A DNA stretch of 64,000 nucleotides from Eunapius fragilis (lineage: Eukaryota; Porifera; Demospongiae; Spongillida; Spongillidae): contig OY811971.1 of assembly GCA_963681505.1 (NCBI GenBank), positions 9,853,991-9,917,990 on the forward strand, given 5' to 3'. A model generated the notes under the pieces. The model saw nothing but the letters and a program-made list of their open reading frames with translations, made no database searches and was not told the origin of the DNA. Shown one piece after another: positions 25,923 to 37,399 of the stretch (the stretch's first letter is position 1; every line of letters starts with the position of its first letter). The position numbers were made by a program, and so were the translations under genes.

Positions 25923-26491
25923 GGCGATGCCTCGTAACAGCACGTGGATATAGCACTTGCGTCATTCTCCAATCAGGGACAACGTAATGTAAGCAACGTG
26001 CTTCAGCTATAGCTAATAGCTATACATGTAGACCTATCCAATAAAGTACCTATTTGAAAGAGTGAGAAGGACGTGTACAAGCAGATAACAGTAATTACTA
26101 GGCTTAACTACCTCGGTTCGATGAGGGGCAATGGGGGGACTGCCTATCCTAAGGGGGGACTCCGTATCCTAGGACCACGAGTCCGGCCGGACGCATAATC
26201 CGGGGGGACGCATAATCCTGTGACAACGGCAGTGATATTACGGACGTAACGGAGGTGATTTCCCAAAGGGTCCGATTCAGACATTATATGTGCGGTCTGA
26301 ATCACCTGGATTATTATATAAACCATTGCTAGTTACTACACTGGTGTTTGCGGCCCAATGTGTCATGCCCTTAACAACGACCTTGACAACTGAAGACCTT
26401 TGAACGTGAGATCACTCAAAAACACCGAAGAATCTATGGATGGACTAATCGCCATTTTAACACGGTACAAGGAAAGGAACACCTTTTTTCT

Positions 26492-26628
26492 ATATGTGTC
26501 GCAAACCACGAGGCGTAGTCAACTTGTTACAGCAAGCTACGGACCCTGAAAGCGGGTTAGTCTTTGCGTACCTCTTCGACGCAGAAGCGATTCTCCACGC
26601 CTGCGACAATAGGAAATCTGAAATAAAG
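26492..26628 (+). CDS. Conserved short ORF in the CACTG element
   Basis: The frame starts MCRKPRGVVNLLQQA and runs to ACDNRKSEIK before a GT donor-like site. Copy 2 (58248-58384) keeps the frame, with Ala for Val in GVV and Gly for Ala in LFDAEA. Conservation suggests past coding use. No family was recognised. Confidence 0.35.
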
Positions 26629-26869
26629 GTTGGTTCGTAAAGGGAACTAAAGGTACTAATAGATATTTGCAATGGTTTGTAGCCACAGTTTTTTCTGACA
26701 GCGAACAAATGTACTAAAAGTTAGCAAGAAATACCGGGAGTATCGTTAATATGTTTGGTTACTAGTAGGTCCTGATATGGGATTGGCGGCGCGTTATGTA
26801 GGGCAATGAACAGCAGTTGTTCTTTCATAGTTCAGAGCAACTGTTGGATCTTACTTATGTCTTACTACC

Positions 26870-28165
26870 ATCTCATCTTGGCCACCAGTACCAGCCTCAT
26901 CTCAGCCACCAGTACCAGCCTCATCTTGGCCACCAGTACCAGTCTCATCTCAGCCACCAGTGCCAGTCTCATCTCAGCCACCAGTACCAGCCTCATCTCA
27001 GCCACCAGTATCTGTCTCATCTCAGCCACCTGTATCAGCCTCATCTTGGCCACCAGTACCAGCCTCATCTCAAGCACCCTGTACCCATGGCCCCCCCCCC
27101 CCCCCCCCTTCGGGATTGAATGACGCCCCCCCCCCTCCCCCCCGCTGGTTGAATTGGCCAAAAGTGGACAGCAACACCCCCCCTCCTCGCTGGTTGAATC
27201 AGCTGAAAGCAGACAGACAGCACCCCCCCCCCCCACCCCCCCTCTACCTTGCCGGTTGAATCAGCCGAAAGCAGACAGACAGCACCCCCCCCCCGCCCCC
27301 CCCCCCCCCCTCTACCTTGCTGGTGAATCAGCCGAAAGCACAGACAGACTGCACCACCACCCCCCTCCCTCGCTGGTTGAATCAGCCAAAAGCAGACAGA
27401 CAGCACCCCCCACCCCACTGGTTGAATCAGCCAAAAGCAGACAGCAACACCCCCCCCCTCCCCCCCCCCCATTCGCTGGTTGAATCAGCCGAAAGCAGAC
27501 AGACAGCACCACCACCCCCCTCCCTCGCTGGTTGAATCAGCCAAAAGCAGACAGACAGCACCCCCCACCCCACTGGTTGAATCAGCCGAAAGCAGACAGC
27601 AACACCCCCCCCCTTCCCCCCCCCCCCCCATTCGCTGGTTGAATCAGCCGAAAGCAGACAGACAGCACCACCACTCCCTTGCTGGTTGAATCAGCTGAAA
27701 GCAGACAGACAGCACCCCCACCCCGCTGGTTGAATCAGCCGTAAGCGGACAGCAACACCCCCCCCTCCCCCCCTTCGCTGGTTAAATCGGCAGAAAGCAG
27801 ACAGACAGCACCACCCCCTCCCTTGCTGGTTGAATCAGCCGAAAGCAGACAGACAGCACCCCCACCCCACTGGTTGAATCAGCCGAAAGCGGACAGCGCC
27901 CTCCCCCCGTGCTGCCACTGGTTGAACCAGCCAAAAGCAGACAGCACCCCCCCCCCCTCCCCCCCGCAGGTTGAATTGGCCGAAAGCAGACAGCAACATC
28001 CCCGTACCAGCCTCATCTCAGCCACTTGCCATCTCAGCCACCAGTGCCAGTCTCATCTCAGCCACCAGTACCAGTCTCATCTCAGCCACCAGTACCAGCC
28101 TCATCTCAGCCACCAGTACCAGTCTCATCTGAGCCACCTGTACCCTCATCTCAGCTATTAATACC
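26870..28165. repeat. Two-family minisatellite in the CACTG element
   Basis: Outer blocks (26880-27090 and 28000-28165) are a 24-bp unit, GCCACCAGTACCAGCCTCAT plus CTCA. The central block (27110-27990) is about 15 copies of GCTGGTTGAATCAGCCGAAA plus GCAGACAGACAGCA separated by variable C runs. Copy 2 has the same architecture at 58640-59690 with fewer units. Proline- or glycine-rich frames over it are artefacts. Confidence 0.88.
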
Positions 28166-28169
28166 ACCC

Positions 28170-28425
28170 TCATAACTTGTTTGCATTGATGACAGAACTT
28201 GAGTGCATGGGTGGATGTTGTTAATAGAATACCAAGTAACTCTGTGCATTGATTTGAACGCTTTGGTTTATTATCAGGTGCCACAAGCAAGCGACCACAC
28301 ACCCTGCATCGCTCCTGACCTTTGTTAATGTAGTGATGCTCATTCAAACCGCACCGATTATTCCAAAAATACACACGCGCGTAGGTTGATAAAACAAAAC
28401 TGTGGCTTGTTCTAATTGTTATCAA
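28170..28425 (-). pseudogene. RAG1-N-terminus-like zinc motif fragment
   Basis: The frame contains ERCRVCGRLLVAPDN, then SNQC and LKFCHQCKQVM. This CxxC...C...FCxxC spacing is seen before the RING of RAG1 and in Chapaev/N-RAG transposon proteins. It is cut off by the minisatellite. Copy 2 keeps the motif with frameshifts (59700-59905). Confidence 0.55.
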
Positions 28426-28846
28426 TATGCTTCTTGATCTGTCATGTTAATGTCATAACTCGCTGACCTAAATCCTATTGTCGCTGTCTTTGCTACACAC
28501 GATCAAAGTACCCCCTCTCAGTTACCGCCTCTATCACATGGGCGTATAAAAACGATGCGCAACGATTCGAGTAACATTGTAGGCTGTGCGCGTTGGAGAT
28601 TTTCCTTAGTGCGATGATAGGGAATATGAAAGATCAAATCATCTCAAAGCTGTGACTTGAAAAAAGCACGAAATGTGGGTCACAAAAAGTACGATTTATA
28701 ATGAGCTCTAAAAGTAAATTATTTTACACTATTCAAAAGGTATACCGTATTAGCCAATTATCTGAATTGTGTCCAGCCGCAAACAGCAGTGACTATTAAT
28801 TTGAACTTAACAAACGATACACGGCTGGTTTTCACCTCTGAATCGC

Positions 28847-30902
28847 ATGCTTGATCACGTGACCGCGATTGGTGTCCGAGAAAGCGAGCTTTATTGCCCA
28901 TCGTGTAAGCTTGGATTCGAGTTCAGAAACAAGTATTTGCGTCATCTGAAGGCGGCTGGTTACGAAGCATACCTGGAGTAAAATAGGCGAAGAAACAAAC
29001 ACAGCCGTGTTAGTGCCTCCACATGTACAGATTGTGGTTCAACCTTTTGCCACACAGGGTGAATCCTGCTCTAGTAAGTAGCAGTGTAATGAGATTTTGG
29101 ACACATTTTTTTGCGAATTTATAGGCCTAGGCGACGATTTCGAAGGTGCTGTCGTCGAGAATACTCTACCGGCTGTAGTCAGTTCCGAAAGAGAAGAGAC
29201 TCTACCAGCTGTAGTCAGTTCCGAAAGAGAAGAGAGTGCTGTTTGTAAGATAACCATTGCACTTAAGTAAATGTGTTCTTTGTATACTATTATGGTACAT
29301 TGTAAGTGCTACTTTTATATTCAGATGGCCCTTACCCAGTTATTCATTTCATGTCAAGGTTGATGTTTGCACTGGTCTCCAAGGCATAATTTCATTAATT
29401 TCAATACACATAGGCTACACCAGCGGAGGTTTTGCATACTCTAACTCTGGGCCCTTACAAGTATCTACTTAGATTCCGGGATGGCTTAGTTTTCACCACA
29501 GCAATACAAAGAGGTTTTGGCTTGCATTAACTCATTTAACTTCTCTGGTCAGCTCTCTCAGGAGATATCTCTAAGTACTACTATAAATCATTTGTGGGGC
29601 GTGATTTCAAAACTTTGGCACATCTAGCACACTGTGTTTCCACCATTGTTAACACCTAGTGAAGCAGAAGTATGGTTGGCTCTTTCAAAGGTATGTGTTA
29701 CACATTTATGTATGTGTCTTCATTCGTATCGTCTGTCAGGTGTTCAAGCGGGTATAATTGTTGAGAAGTTTACATCATGAAGTCTGTGTTGTTTTGAATT
29801 TGCTCGAGCCACTACTGATAGACACTGTCCAGAGCTGAGGGAAAAGCTCAAAATCCATCTCCTCCTTCATCTACCTGATCACATGCTTCAGTTTGGACCT
29901 GCATCAGGGTTTAACACCAAAAGGTAAGACTTAATTCTGGCTCAGAGTCTGTGACATTACTAATCATTCTTTAGATGTGAGAGCTATAATGGTGCGATCA
30001 GGTCTCGTAACATATACGGCAATAAATATGCTCCAAGCAAAGACATTGCCAACAGCTTTGCAATCCAGGAGAGCATACGATTTTTCTGTTCAGGAGGTCA
30101 TTTCGATCCATCAGAAATGCAGTGAGTATTGGTTTTGCCATTTATTTTTAATAATGACTCCTCATCAGGTGTGGTGATGGCCTGCTACAGTTATATCAGT
30201 CAGCAGAAGTTGTTGAGTTCCTGACCGGACGGTTACCTACTAGTGATACAGCCATCTGTAGTCATGGGGCACTTCGTAAGGTATTCAGTTGGCTTTCGTT
30301 TTCACTGTGTTGCTACATTATGGTGATACTCTGCAACCTTAGATCAATGTATGTAAGCCAACTAAGTTGGGATCTGTGTTGCTTCAAGTACATGGACTTG
30401 GGGAGATGTCTGTCACAACTCTGATAGATGAACATATGTTGACTACAGACCTGCAAAGTCATGTCACCTGGGGCAAAGCAACAGCGACAGCTGAATGTGA
30501 CACTGTTAATGTGGGTGACTTTGTGCTCAATAATGACAGAGCTGGGTCTCCAGTAAGTCCTCCAGATGGTGTATTCATTATTACATGTGCAGTACTATAG
30601 ATGCAGGTAGGGATCCTACTGAGCTAACAGCACCCGCTACTACATATGGATCGTGAAATGGCCAGTGGACAGCCATGCCTCAACGAGTTTGATTGCCCAC
30701 TTCTGACGCTTACGAAGGTCCTTCAGGTCATTTCTCCTACAGCCATCGTTCGTGCAGTTTCAGTGGTTCATCGGTGCGCTCAACATGTGTTGTGGATTTC
30801 ATGCGTATTGCTACCAGGACAGAACGACAGGGAGCAACTGAAAACAAACTGCGTTTAAAACATGACTGGAGTAATACTATGTTTTGTTATAATGTTTACT
30901 GA
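28847..30902 (+). pseudogene. Plavaka-like transposase with N-terminal zinc finger
   Basis: The first exon at 28847 starts MLDHVTAIG and has a C2H2-like finger (YCPSC...FRNKYLRH). An acidic linker with a 36-bp duplication (TLPAVVSSEREE twice, 29155-29235) follows, then helical segments (FSPQQYKEVLACINSFNFSG, about 29490-29550; TPSEAEVWLALSK ending 29692). The conserved core is LREKLKIHLLLHLPDHM and FGPASGFNT (to 29921), then RCESYNGAIRSRNIYGNKY, APSKDIANSFAIQE and FCSGGHFD (29973-30121). Further exons are 30170-30280 and 30345-30553. The end carries CVVDFMRIATRTERQ and MFCYNVY. The HLPDH, ESYNG and APSxDIA pattern is that of Plavaka transposases. Stops and frame changes at 29390-29640 show decay. 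Confidence 0.7.
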
Positions 30903-31163
30903 ATTGCAAATGATGTTTTGACATAAAAGCGAAAAATATAAAAACATATGAATGCGCTCAATAAGGGATACGGTATACGTTGAACTTCGTTGATGATTCA
31001 TCAGCTATACGGACATGAATCAGGTGCGGTTGATAATGATTCACCCGAGATAATTTAAGAAGTGTATCACAGCGCTGCCAAAAGGATCTGATTCGCCCGC
31101 GTGCTAATAGAGATGTTACGCAAGCGTTAACAGCTCTGATTCGTTGTCAAAAAACTGGCCGTG
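30903..31163. other. 3' end of Plavaka-like element
   Basis: Non-coding sequence between the transposase stop and the right inverted end. No further gene was seen. Confidence 0.6.
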
Positions 31164-31800
31164 TAAATGCGCAATTCGATGTACTAAAAATCATTTTTTA
31201 AAATTACCAACACCCTTTCTTACTGTTGTGATAGTTGACGACAGTATTATGTAATACCATTGAGACGTATCTAAACAAACACTTACTTCTCATTAGTGAT
31301 AAAAATCAACTATGGAGAAATTAAAAATGGTGTCTTGCCCTTTAACCCTCTGCAGTTCCCAGAACTAGCTGATACTCAAACTTTTTATTTTTTTTTAAAT
31401 GTAAGGACAATGAACAGTTTTCATAAACAAAAACAAAATTCTTAAGTATCACCCTGCAAGTGACCTAAATATTGAAAACCGTGCTGTATAAACGTTTATT
31501 CTTTAACCCTTTCGCCTCTCCCACAAAAACATATTATAGTTGGATTGTACACTAAGAGAGCTTCAATTTGAGGCCAACAATAGCCATACACGTTCTGTGA
31601 GTGGGGAGTTATGACTTATGAGTCTTCAAAGTGGAAAACAATTAATTATTCATGACAGTGTTAATTCGTAAACCACTCGTGAGATTTTAAAAGTTAATGC
31701 GTTAAAGTAACATCCATATTACGTCAAGCAAATATGATAAATTGCACACAAATCTGAGGGGTACATGCCAATTCATTTGTGTCAGGACATGGAATGACCC

Positions 31801-33175
31801 TACCGTGACTCCTTAGAATATATATAGCACATCAACAAAATCAAACCTCTGGTCCACAAGCCCCTCCCATTAAAGGTGGAGTTTCCAATTAAAAATCTCT
31901 GCCATCGGCACAAGTGGTCAGCTGGCTGTGTGTCCAAAATTTCACACTAAAAAAGGCGCCTGTCCTGCCATGGGGTGTTGGGGTGTCGATAAACCTCTGC
32001 CTGTTGACCTCTGGACAATAACCAGTTCACTGCTAAATGAGTTTTTTATCAAACAAGCATGCATTAGGGTGTTTAACCTACCCTGCGCAATGAAATCGGT
32101 TCCTTAGAAGAATTAAAAAAAAAAAAAACACTAATCAATTTTTCAGTCTGAAGATCGGTTTTTCCAAATACTTCTAAATAAAAAATTGATTTATTTCGAC
32201 AATTTGTTAGCCGAATGCCTAGGTGATTCAGGTTTACAATGGACTTCAGAGTTACACATGTATAGCAGTTTTATACGTCTACATGTGATATGAATATGAA
32301 TGTACAAAAGACCTTGCGCATCATGTATATGACTATAACAAAACCAATTTTTCTGGAGAGAAAGTGAGGATGTGGATTGAAGGCGAGGGTGGTGTGAAGT
32401 GAGGTAGTTGTGAGGTGAGGATGTGATATGGAGAGAATTATGAGGGTGTGAGTGGAGGGCAACAAAAAGGGTGGCATGAGGGAAGGGGAGGGTGGGTGAT
32501 GGAGGGAAAGTTGGGGTTGATAGACAACAATTGATTGCACTCAACGAGCAAAGGTTCATGGGAACCAAGACGTGCCATGTGATTCTGCTTACCCCAAGGG
32601 TACTCTCGTAAATGTATGCAAACACACACACACACACACACATACACACACACACTCACTGCACTCATACCTCTACTATCCTTCCACATGTTCTCAGCTC
32701 AGTAATGTACATTACCAAGTACTGCCACACACACATACTGGTACCAGTAATGCCACACACATTATTATTTCCATACAGTCTTACTGACCAGTGCTCTGGA
32801 AAGTGTTATAAGCTGTGTGCAGACATATGGCAGATGCTCTTGCACCATTGGTGAGCTTTGTGGTCACTGCAATAGGGTCTTGCACACATGCTAAACAAGT
32901 CAGGGCCATTGTGGGCCTGTATGATGGAAGTAGGGGTATGTCATTATTATAACTGCATACTTCAGGTCATTTAGTTAGAAAGGATTTCCATAATTTCTAC
33001 CAGTGGACCACCTGGTATAGCTACTGTACATGTACATGTACCTTGCAAAGCACAAGCTATGGGCTGGTGTGGCTACCGGAGTTTAAACACCCTGACTGCA
33101 CACACACACACACACATACACATACACACACTCACACACACATACACACGCACACACACATACACATGCACATGC

Positions 33176-33231
<56 letters not shown>

Positions 33232-33434
33232 TACAAGCCCCTGGATTGTACATGTACATTACATTATAATCCATAACGCCCCTCCCCTTAATGAGGATAA
33301 ACCCATACAAGTGCACAGTTCCAGTGGTATGAACTCAATGGTGTACACATGTCCTTGTACTGTAGTTCAATTTACAGTTCTCACATCAGAGTACAAGTCA
33401 CCACATGTCCTTGGGCTGGGCTGGTACTACTCAC
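31801..33434. other. Ankyrin-gene intron with CA arrays
   Basis: Direct paralogue of 19894-21021. It contains the module repeat (32310-32600), CA arrays at 32623-32655 and 33098-33231, and two copies of the 26-bp unit (about 32720-32760) that is expanded at 37.4 kb. No exon was seen. Confidence 0.7.
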
Positions 33435-33533
33435 CTTACTCTGTAGATCAACATTGGCACCAGCAGATAGCAATATCCTCACAACCTCTTCATGGCCGTT
33501 CTCAGATGCTCTCATCAGTGATGACTGCCCACC
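33435..33533 (-). CDS. Ankyrin-repeat exon (8th recognised)
   Basis: A 99-bp phase-0 exon reading GGQSSLMRASENGHEEVV and LLSAGANVDLQSK. Donor AGTAAG|GTGAGT. It is a close paralogue of 21022-21120 but keeps the consensus GHEEVV helix. Confidence 0.88.
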
Positions 33534-33589
33534 CTGAAGAGATGAACATATGATTATGGCTGTACCAGGAACATCCTACCACACAACCC

Positions 33590-35395
33590 ATCCTTCACAC
33601 AGTCACAGAGGACACAACCACATGGGAGGAAATAATTTGAATCAGAAGGTGGGGGTGGGGCAGGTGAGTAGGAAGAGTCCAAATATAAGATTGATGTACT
33701 ACTCCCTACTCCAACCATTGTCTGGATGATAACAAGTGTTCAGTCATGACATTAGGAAATGTAATGGCACAGCAGGCTTCATTAGGTATAAAAGCTGTAA
33801 GCCTTATGAGCATCAGGTGATCCTTCATTATATAGCAAACAGAGATCAACTAAGGATCACCTGACACTTAAAAGAGCCCATAGGTTTTATACTGTGACCC
33901 CTTAGAGTATATATAGCACATCAACAAAATCAAACCTCTCGTCCATAAGCCACTCCTATTAAAGGTGGAGTTTCCAATTCATAATCACTGCCCTCGGCAC
34001 AAGTGGTCTACTGGCTGTGCGACGAAAATTTTAGGCTAGAAAAGGTGCCTGTCCAGCCTTGTTATCCTTGGGGTGGTGGGGTGTCGATAAACCTCTGCCT
34101 GTTGACCTCTGGACAATAACCAGGTCACTGCTACATTGCAATTAAATAGGTTTCATATCATATAAGCATGCATTAGGGTATTTAACCTACCATGCACAAT
34201 GAAATCGGTTCCTTAGAAGAATTAAAAAAAAAACACACAATTTTTGAGTCTGAAAATCGGTTGTTCCAAATATTTCTAAATGATTGGTTTTGACAATTTT
34301 GTTAGCCAAATGCCTAGGTGATTCAGAGTTACACATGTATAGTAGTTTTATACATGTACATGTGATATTAATATGTTTGGACTAGAGACCTTGCACATCA
34401 TGTATATGACTATAGCAGAACCAATTTGTGGAGGGAAAGTGAGGATGTGGGTTGAAGGTGAGGGTGGTGTGACGTGTGAGTGAGGATGTGATATAGAGGG
34501 AATGAGGTTGTGGGTGGAGGGAAAGTTGGGGTTGATGGTCTTTGACAATGATTGCACTCAATGTGCAAAAGGTTCATGGGAACCAAGACGTGCCATGTGC
34601 TTACACACCCTGACTGCACTCATACACACACACTCACTGCACTCATAAAGCAAACAGTCCGGAGGACTGTGAGTGTGAGAGAAGAAAATTCGGGCTTAGG
34701 GCAGGTAGGGGGGGGGGGGGGGCCAAAGGCCCGCTACGCCCCTCAACTTTTCACCCCCTCTCCGAATCCACCCTCAAATTGCACCCGTCCCTCCCTCTCT
34801 ACACTCTTCATTGAAACTCACTAACTCACCTCTCCTTAATCAACGCCATCTTGCCATGAACGAGGCGTCTTCGGCGCCATACTCTCAGCTCTACACACAC
34901 ACCCACTGCACTCATACATGTATACACACACTCACACACACACACTCACTGCACTAATTCACACACACACTCACTGCACTTATACACACACCACACTCAC
35001 TGCACTAATACACACACTCACTGCACTCATACACACACCCCTTAAAAGTCCCTTAACTCCCCTGCATTGTAGATTACATTATAATCCATAATGCACCTCC
35101 CCTTAATGAGGATAAACCCATACAAGTGCACAGCTCCAGTGGTATGAACTCAATGGTGTACACATGTCCTTGTACTGTAGTTCAATTTACAGTTCTCACA
35201 TCAGAGTACAAGTCACCACATGTCCTTGGGCTGGGCTGGTACTACTCACCTCATCCTGTAGATCAACATTGGCACCAGCTGATAACAATATCCTCACAAC
35301 CTCTTCATGGCCGTTCTCTGATGCTCTCATCAGTGATGACGACTCTCTACCCTGAAGAGATGAACATATGATTATGGCTGTACCAGGAACATCCT
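33590..35395. repeat. Duplicated 1.8-kb module, copy 1
   Basis: Direct copy of 41998-43790, offset about 8.4 kb. Shared landmarks are the CATCAGGTGATCCTTCAT block, the empty TACTGTGACC site, the purine-rich repeat, an AACAGTCCGGAGGACTGTGA segment with a G run, and an ankyrin exon. Copies differ by small indels and microsatellite length. Confidence 0.85.
35250..35351 (-). CDS. Ankyrin-repeat exon with one extra codon (7th recognised)
   Basis: The exon is 102 bp rather than 99, still phase 0, starting GRESSSLMRASENGHEE. A duplicated GTC/GAC triplet adds one Ser in the first turn before helix 1. The rest, LLSAGANVDLQDE, is standard. Donor GATGAG|GTGAGT. Confidence 0.85.
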
Positions 35396-36148
35396 ACCAC
35401 ACAATCAAAATATTAAAAAATCGATTTTCCCAAATACGTTTTGTCAATTTGAGCCAAATACTACAGTGTACATGTAGGTTATTCAGGTTTATTTTACAAT
35501 GGATTTCAGAGTTACACATGTATAGTAGTCTTACACATGTAGTATTATACAATGTATGTTTGGACTAGAGTCCTTGTGCGTCATGCATTATGACTATAGC
35601 AGAACCAATTTTGTGGAGGGAAAGTGAGAATGTCGGTTGAAGGTGTGGGTAGTGTGAAGTGTGGGAGGTGGGAGGCGAGGATGTGAGGATGTGATATGGA
35701 GGGAATGAGGGTGTGGGGGAGGGAAAGTTGGGGTTCATAGTCTTTGACAAGAATTGATTGCACTCAACGTGTAAAGGTTCATGGGAACCAAGACATGCCA
35801 TGTGCTTACACACCCTGACTGCACTCATATACACACACTCACTGCACTCATACACACAATCACTGCACTCATACACACACTCACTGTACTCATACAGACT
35901 CACTGCACTCATACACACTCACGGCACTCATACACACACCTTACAAACCCCTTAACTCCCGTGCATTCTAGATTACATTATAATCCATAATGCCCCTCCC
36001 CTTAATGCGGATAAACCCATACAAGTGCACAGCTCCAGTGGTATGAACTCAATGGTGTACACATGTCCTTGTACTGTAGTTCAATTTACAGTTCTCACAT
36101 CAGAGTACAAGTCACCACATGTCCTTGGGCTGGGCTGGTACTACTCAC

Positions 36149-36247
36149 CTCATCCTGTAGATCAACTTTGGCACCAGCAGATAACAATATCCTCACAACC
36201 TCTTCATGGCCATTCTCAGATGCTCTCATCAGTGATGACCTTCCATA
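36149..36247 (-). CDS. Ankyrin-repeat exon (6th recognised)
   Basis: A 99-bp phase-0 exon starting YGRSSLMRASENGHEEVV and ending AGAKVDLQDE. The first residue is Tyr instead of Asp or Gly, as in the exon at 43643-43741. Confidence 0.87.
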
Positions 36248-36603
36248 CTGAAGAGATGAACATATGATTATTGCTGTACCAGGAACATCCTACCACACAA
36301 CCCATTCTTCACATAGTCACAGAGGACACAACCACATGGGAGGAATAATTTGAATCAGGAGGTGGGGGTGGGGCAGGTGAGTAGGAAGAGTCCAAATATA
36401 AGATTGATGTACTACTCCCTACTCCAACCATTGTCTGGATGATAACAAGTGTTCAGTCATGACATTAGGAAATGTAATGGCACAGCAGGCTTCATTTGGT
36501 ACAAAATGACATCATACATGTTCTATATGTGTAAAGAAAAATGGAAACATTGGTGCAAATGAGGTGTGCACTATTATGGGTAATGAGATGTTGTACATAT
36601 ATA

Positions 36604-36737
36604 GGTTAGACACTGAAACCGAGGGATCTATGTGATTTAGAATCCCCGAGGGCCCTGGGCTGTAGCATTCCGAGCGTAGCAAGGGCGCTACTAAGGGCCC
36701 GAGGGGATTATAAATCACGTAGATTCAGTGTCTAACC
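36604..36737. mobile_element. 134-bp palindromic MITE
   Basis: GGTTAGACACTGAA at 36604 mirrors TTCAGTGTCTAACC ending at 36737. Inner arms pair GATTTAGAATCCCC with GGGGATTATAAATC. Confidence 0.75.
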
Positions 36738-36739
36738 AA

Positions 36740-36976
36740 TTTAGACAATAGCAATGCGTATGTAGCAACCAATACATTATCGCGCAACGCGATAACGATA
36801 ACGGGAGGGATTCTAAGTGCCAGTGGGCAAGTGCCAGTGGGGGGGGATTCTAAGTGCCCGGGGCACTTAGAATCCCCCCGACTGGCACTTAGAGTCCCTC
36901 TCTAGGTTTCTACCGCGTTTAGATACCTGCAATTGACCAATCAGATTGCACGAATCACTTCCGCTATTGTCTAAAT
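36740..36976. mobile_element. Second MITE, abutting the first
   Basis: ATTTAGACAATAGC near 36739 mirrors GCTATTGTCTAAAT ending at 36976. The middle has GATTCTAAGTGCCAGTGGG repeats and a CCCGGGGCACTTAGAATCCC hairpin. It abuts the previous palindrome, so the two may be one compound element. Confidence 0.65.
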
Positions 36977-37399
36977 ATGGGTTTAACCATATAAAGGGGA
37001 GGAGGTAGTGGTACCACTGATGACTGCTTAGCTCTCAATCATCAGACCTAACAGTGGAGTGGATGGTGTCTGTACCCTATTGTACCCTGGCAGACAGGAC
37101 TGTGGGGACTGTTGAGACTACCAAAGGTGAGGGTGTGAGTAAAAAGGTGATGAGAACGGTGGGGTGTGATGGGCAGTGAATGGTGAGGGTGTGGGTTGGA
37201 GGGATGGTGTGGGTGTGAGAAGGGAAAGTTGGGGTTGATGGTCTTTGACAAAGATTGCACTCAACGTGCAAAGGTTCATGGGAACCAAGACATGCCATGT
37301 GATCCTGCTTACCCCAAGGGTACTCTCGTAAATGTATGCAAACACATACACACACACACACTGCACTCATACCTCTGCTCTCCTTCCTCATGCTCTCAG

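Larger units (their letters stand above)
24212..26225. mobile_element. 2-kb TIR element carrying only a Ulp1-like protease gene
   Basis: The ends TGTCACAGGACTACGCGTCC (24212) and the complement of TGTCACAGGATTATGCGTCC (ending 26225) are flanked by ACGG (24208-24211 and 26226-26229). Subterminal GTCCGGCCGGAC and TATCCTAGG palindromes occur on both sides. The only gene inside is a decayed C48-type protease gene on the minus strand; no transposase is present. The superfamily is unassigned. Confidence 0.75.
26339..28791. mobile_element. CACTG-ended element (Chapaev/N-RAG-like), copy 1
   Basis: CACTGGTGTTTGCGGCC at 26339 and the complement of CACTGCTGTTTGCGGC ending at 28791 are flanked by ACTA (26335-26338 and 28792-28795). 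A 4-bp duplication and CAC termini fit Chapaev of the CACTA superfamily. Inside are a conserved short ORF, a large minisatellite (26870-28165) and, on the minus strand near the right end, a zinc motif resembling the N-terminus of RAG1 and of N-RAG transposon proteins. The catalytic part is missing, so this is a deletion derivative. The second copy is at 58058-60310. Confidence 0.72.
24153..31163. mobile_element. Plavaka-like (CACTA superfamily) transposon with nested insertions
   Basis: The ends CACAACCAGTTCTCC (24153) and the complement of CACGGCCAGTTTTTT (ending 31163) are flanked by TA (24151-24152 and 31164-31165). Copy A has the intact target CCAATAAATGCG. Removing nested elements 24212-26225 and 26339-28791 leaves about 2.5 kb, mostly the transposase gene on the plus strand. 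CAC termini with a 2-bp duplication suit the CACTA group. Confidence 0.75.
22776..31800. mobile_element. Palindromic element copy B (split by Plavaka-like element)
   Basis: GGGTCATTCCATGTCC at 22776 and its complement ending at 31800 are flanked by TACC at 22772-22775 and 31801-31804. Without the insertion at 24151-31163 the element is about 2.0 kb and is almost entirely one palindrome: 22776-23769 against 23770-24150 plus 31166-31800. It occupies the same relative site in its module as copy A, so insertion preceded the module duplication. Confidence 0.87.

Noticed and set aside
27065-27689. Series of Pro/Gly-rich frames with GWLNQPKADRQ-like repeats
   Set aside because: Minisatellite in the CACTG element; length changes between copies 1 and 2.
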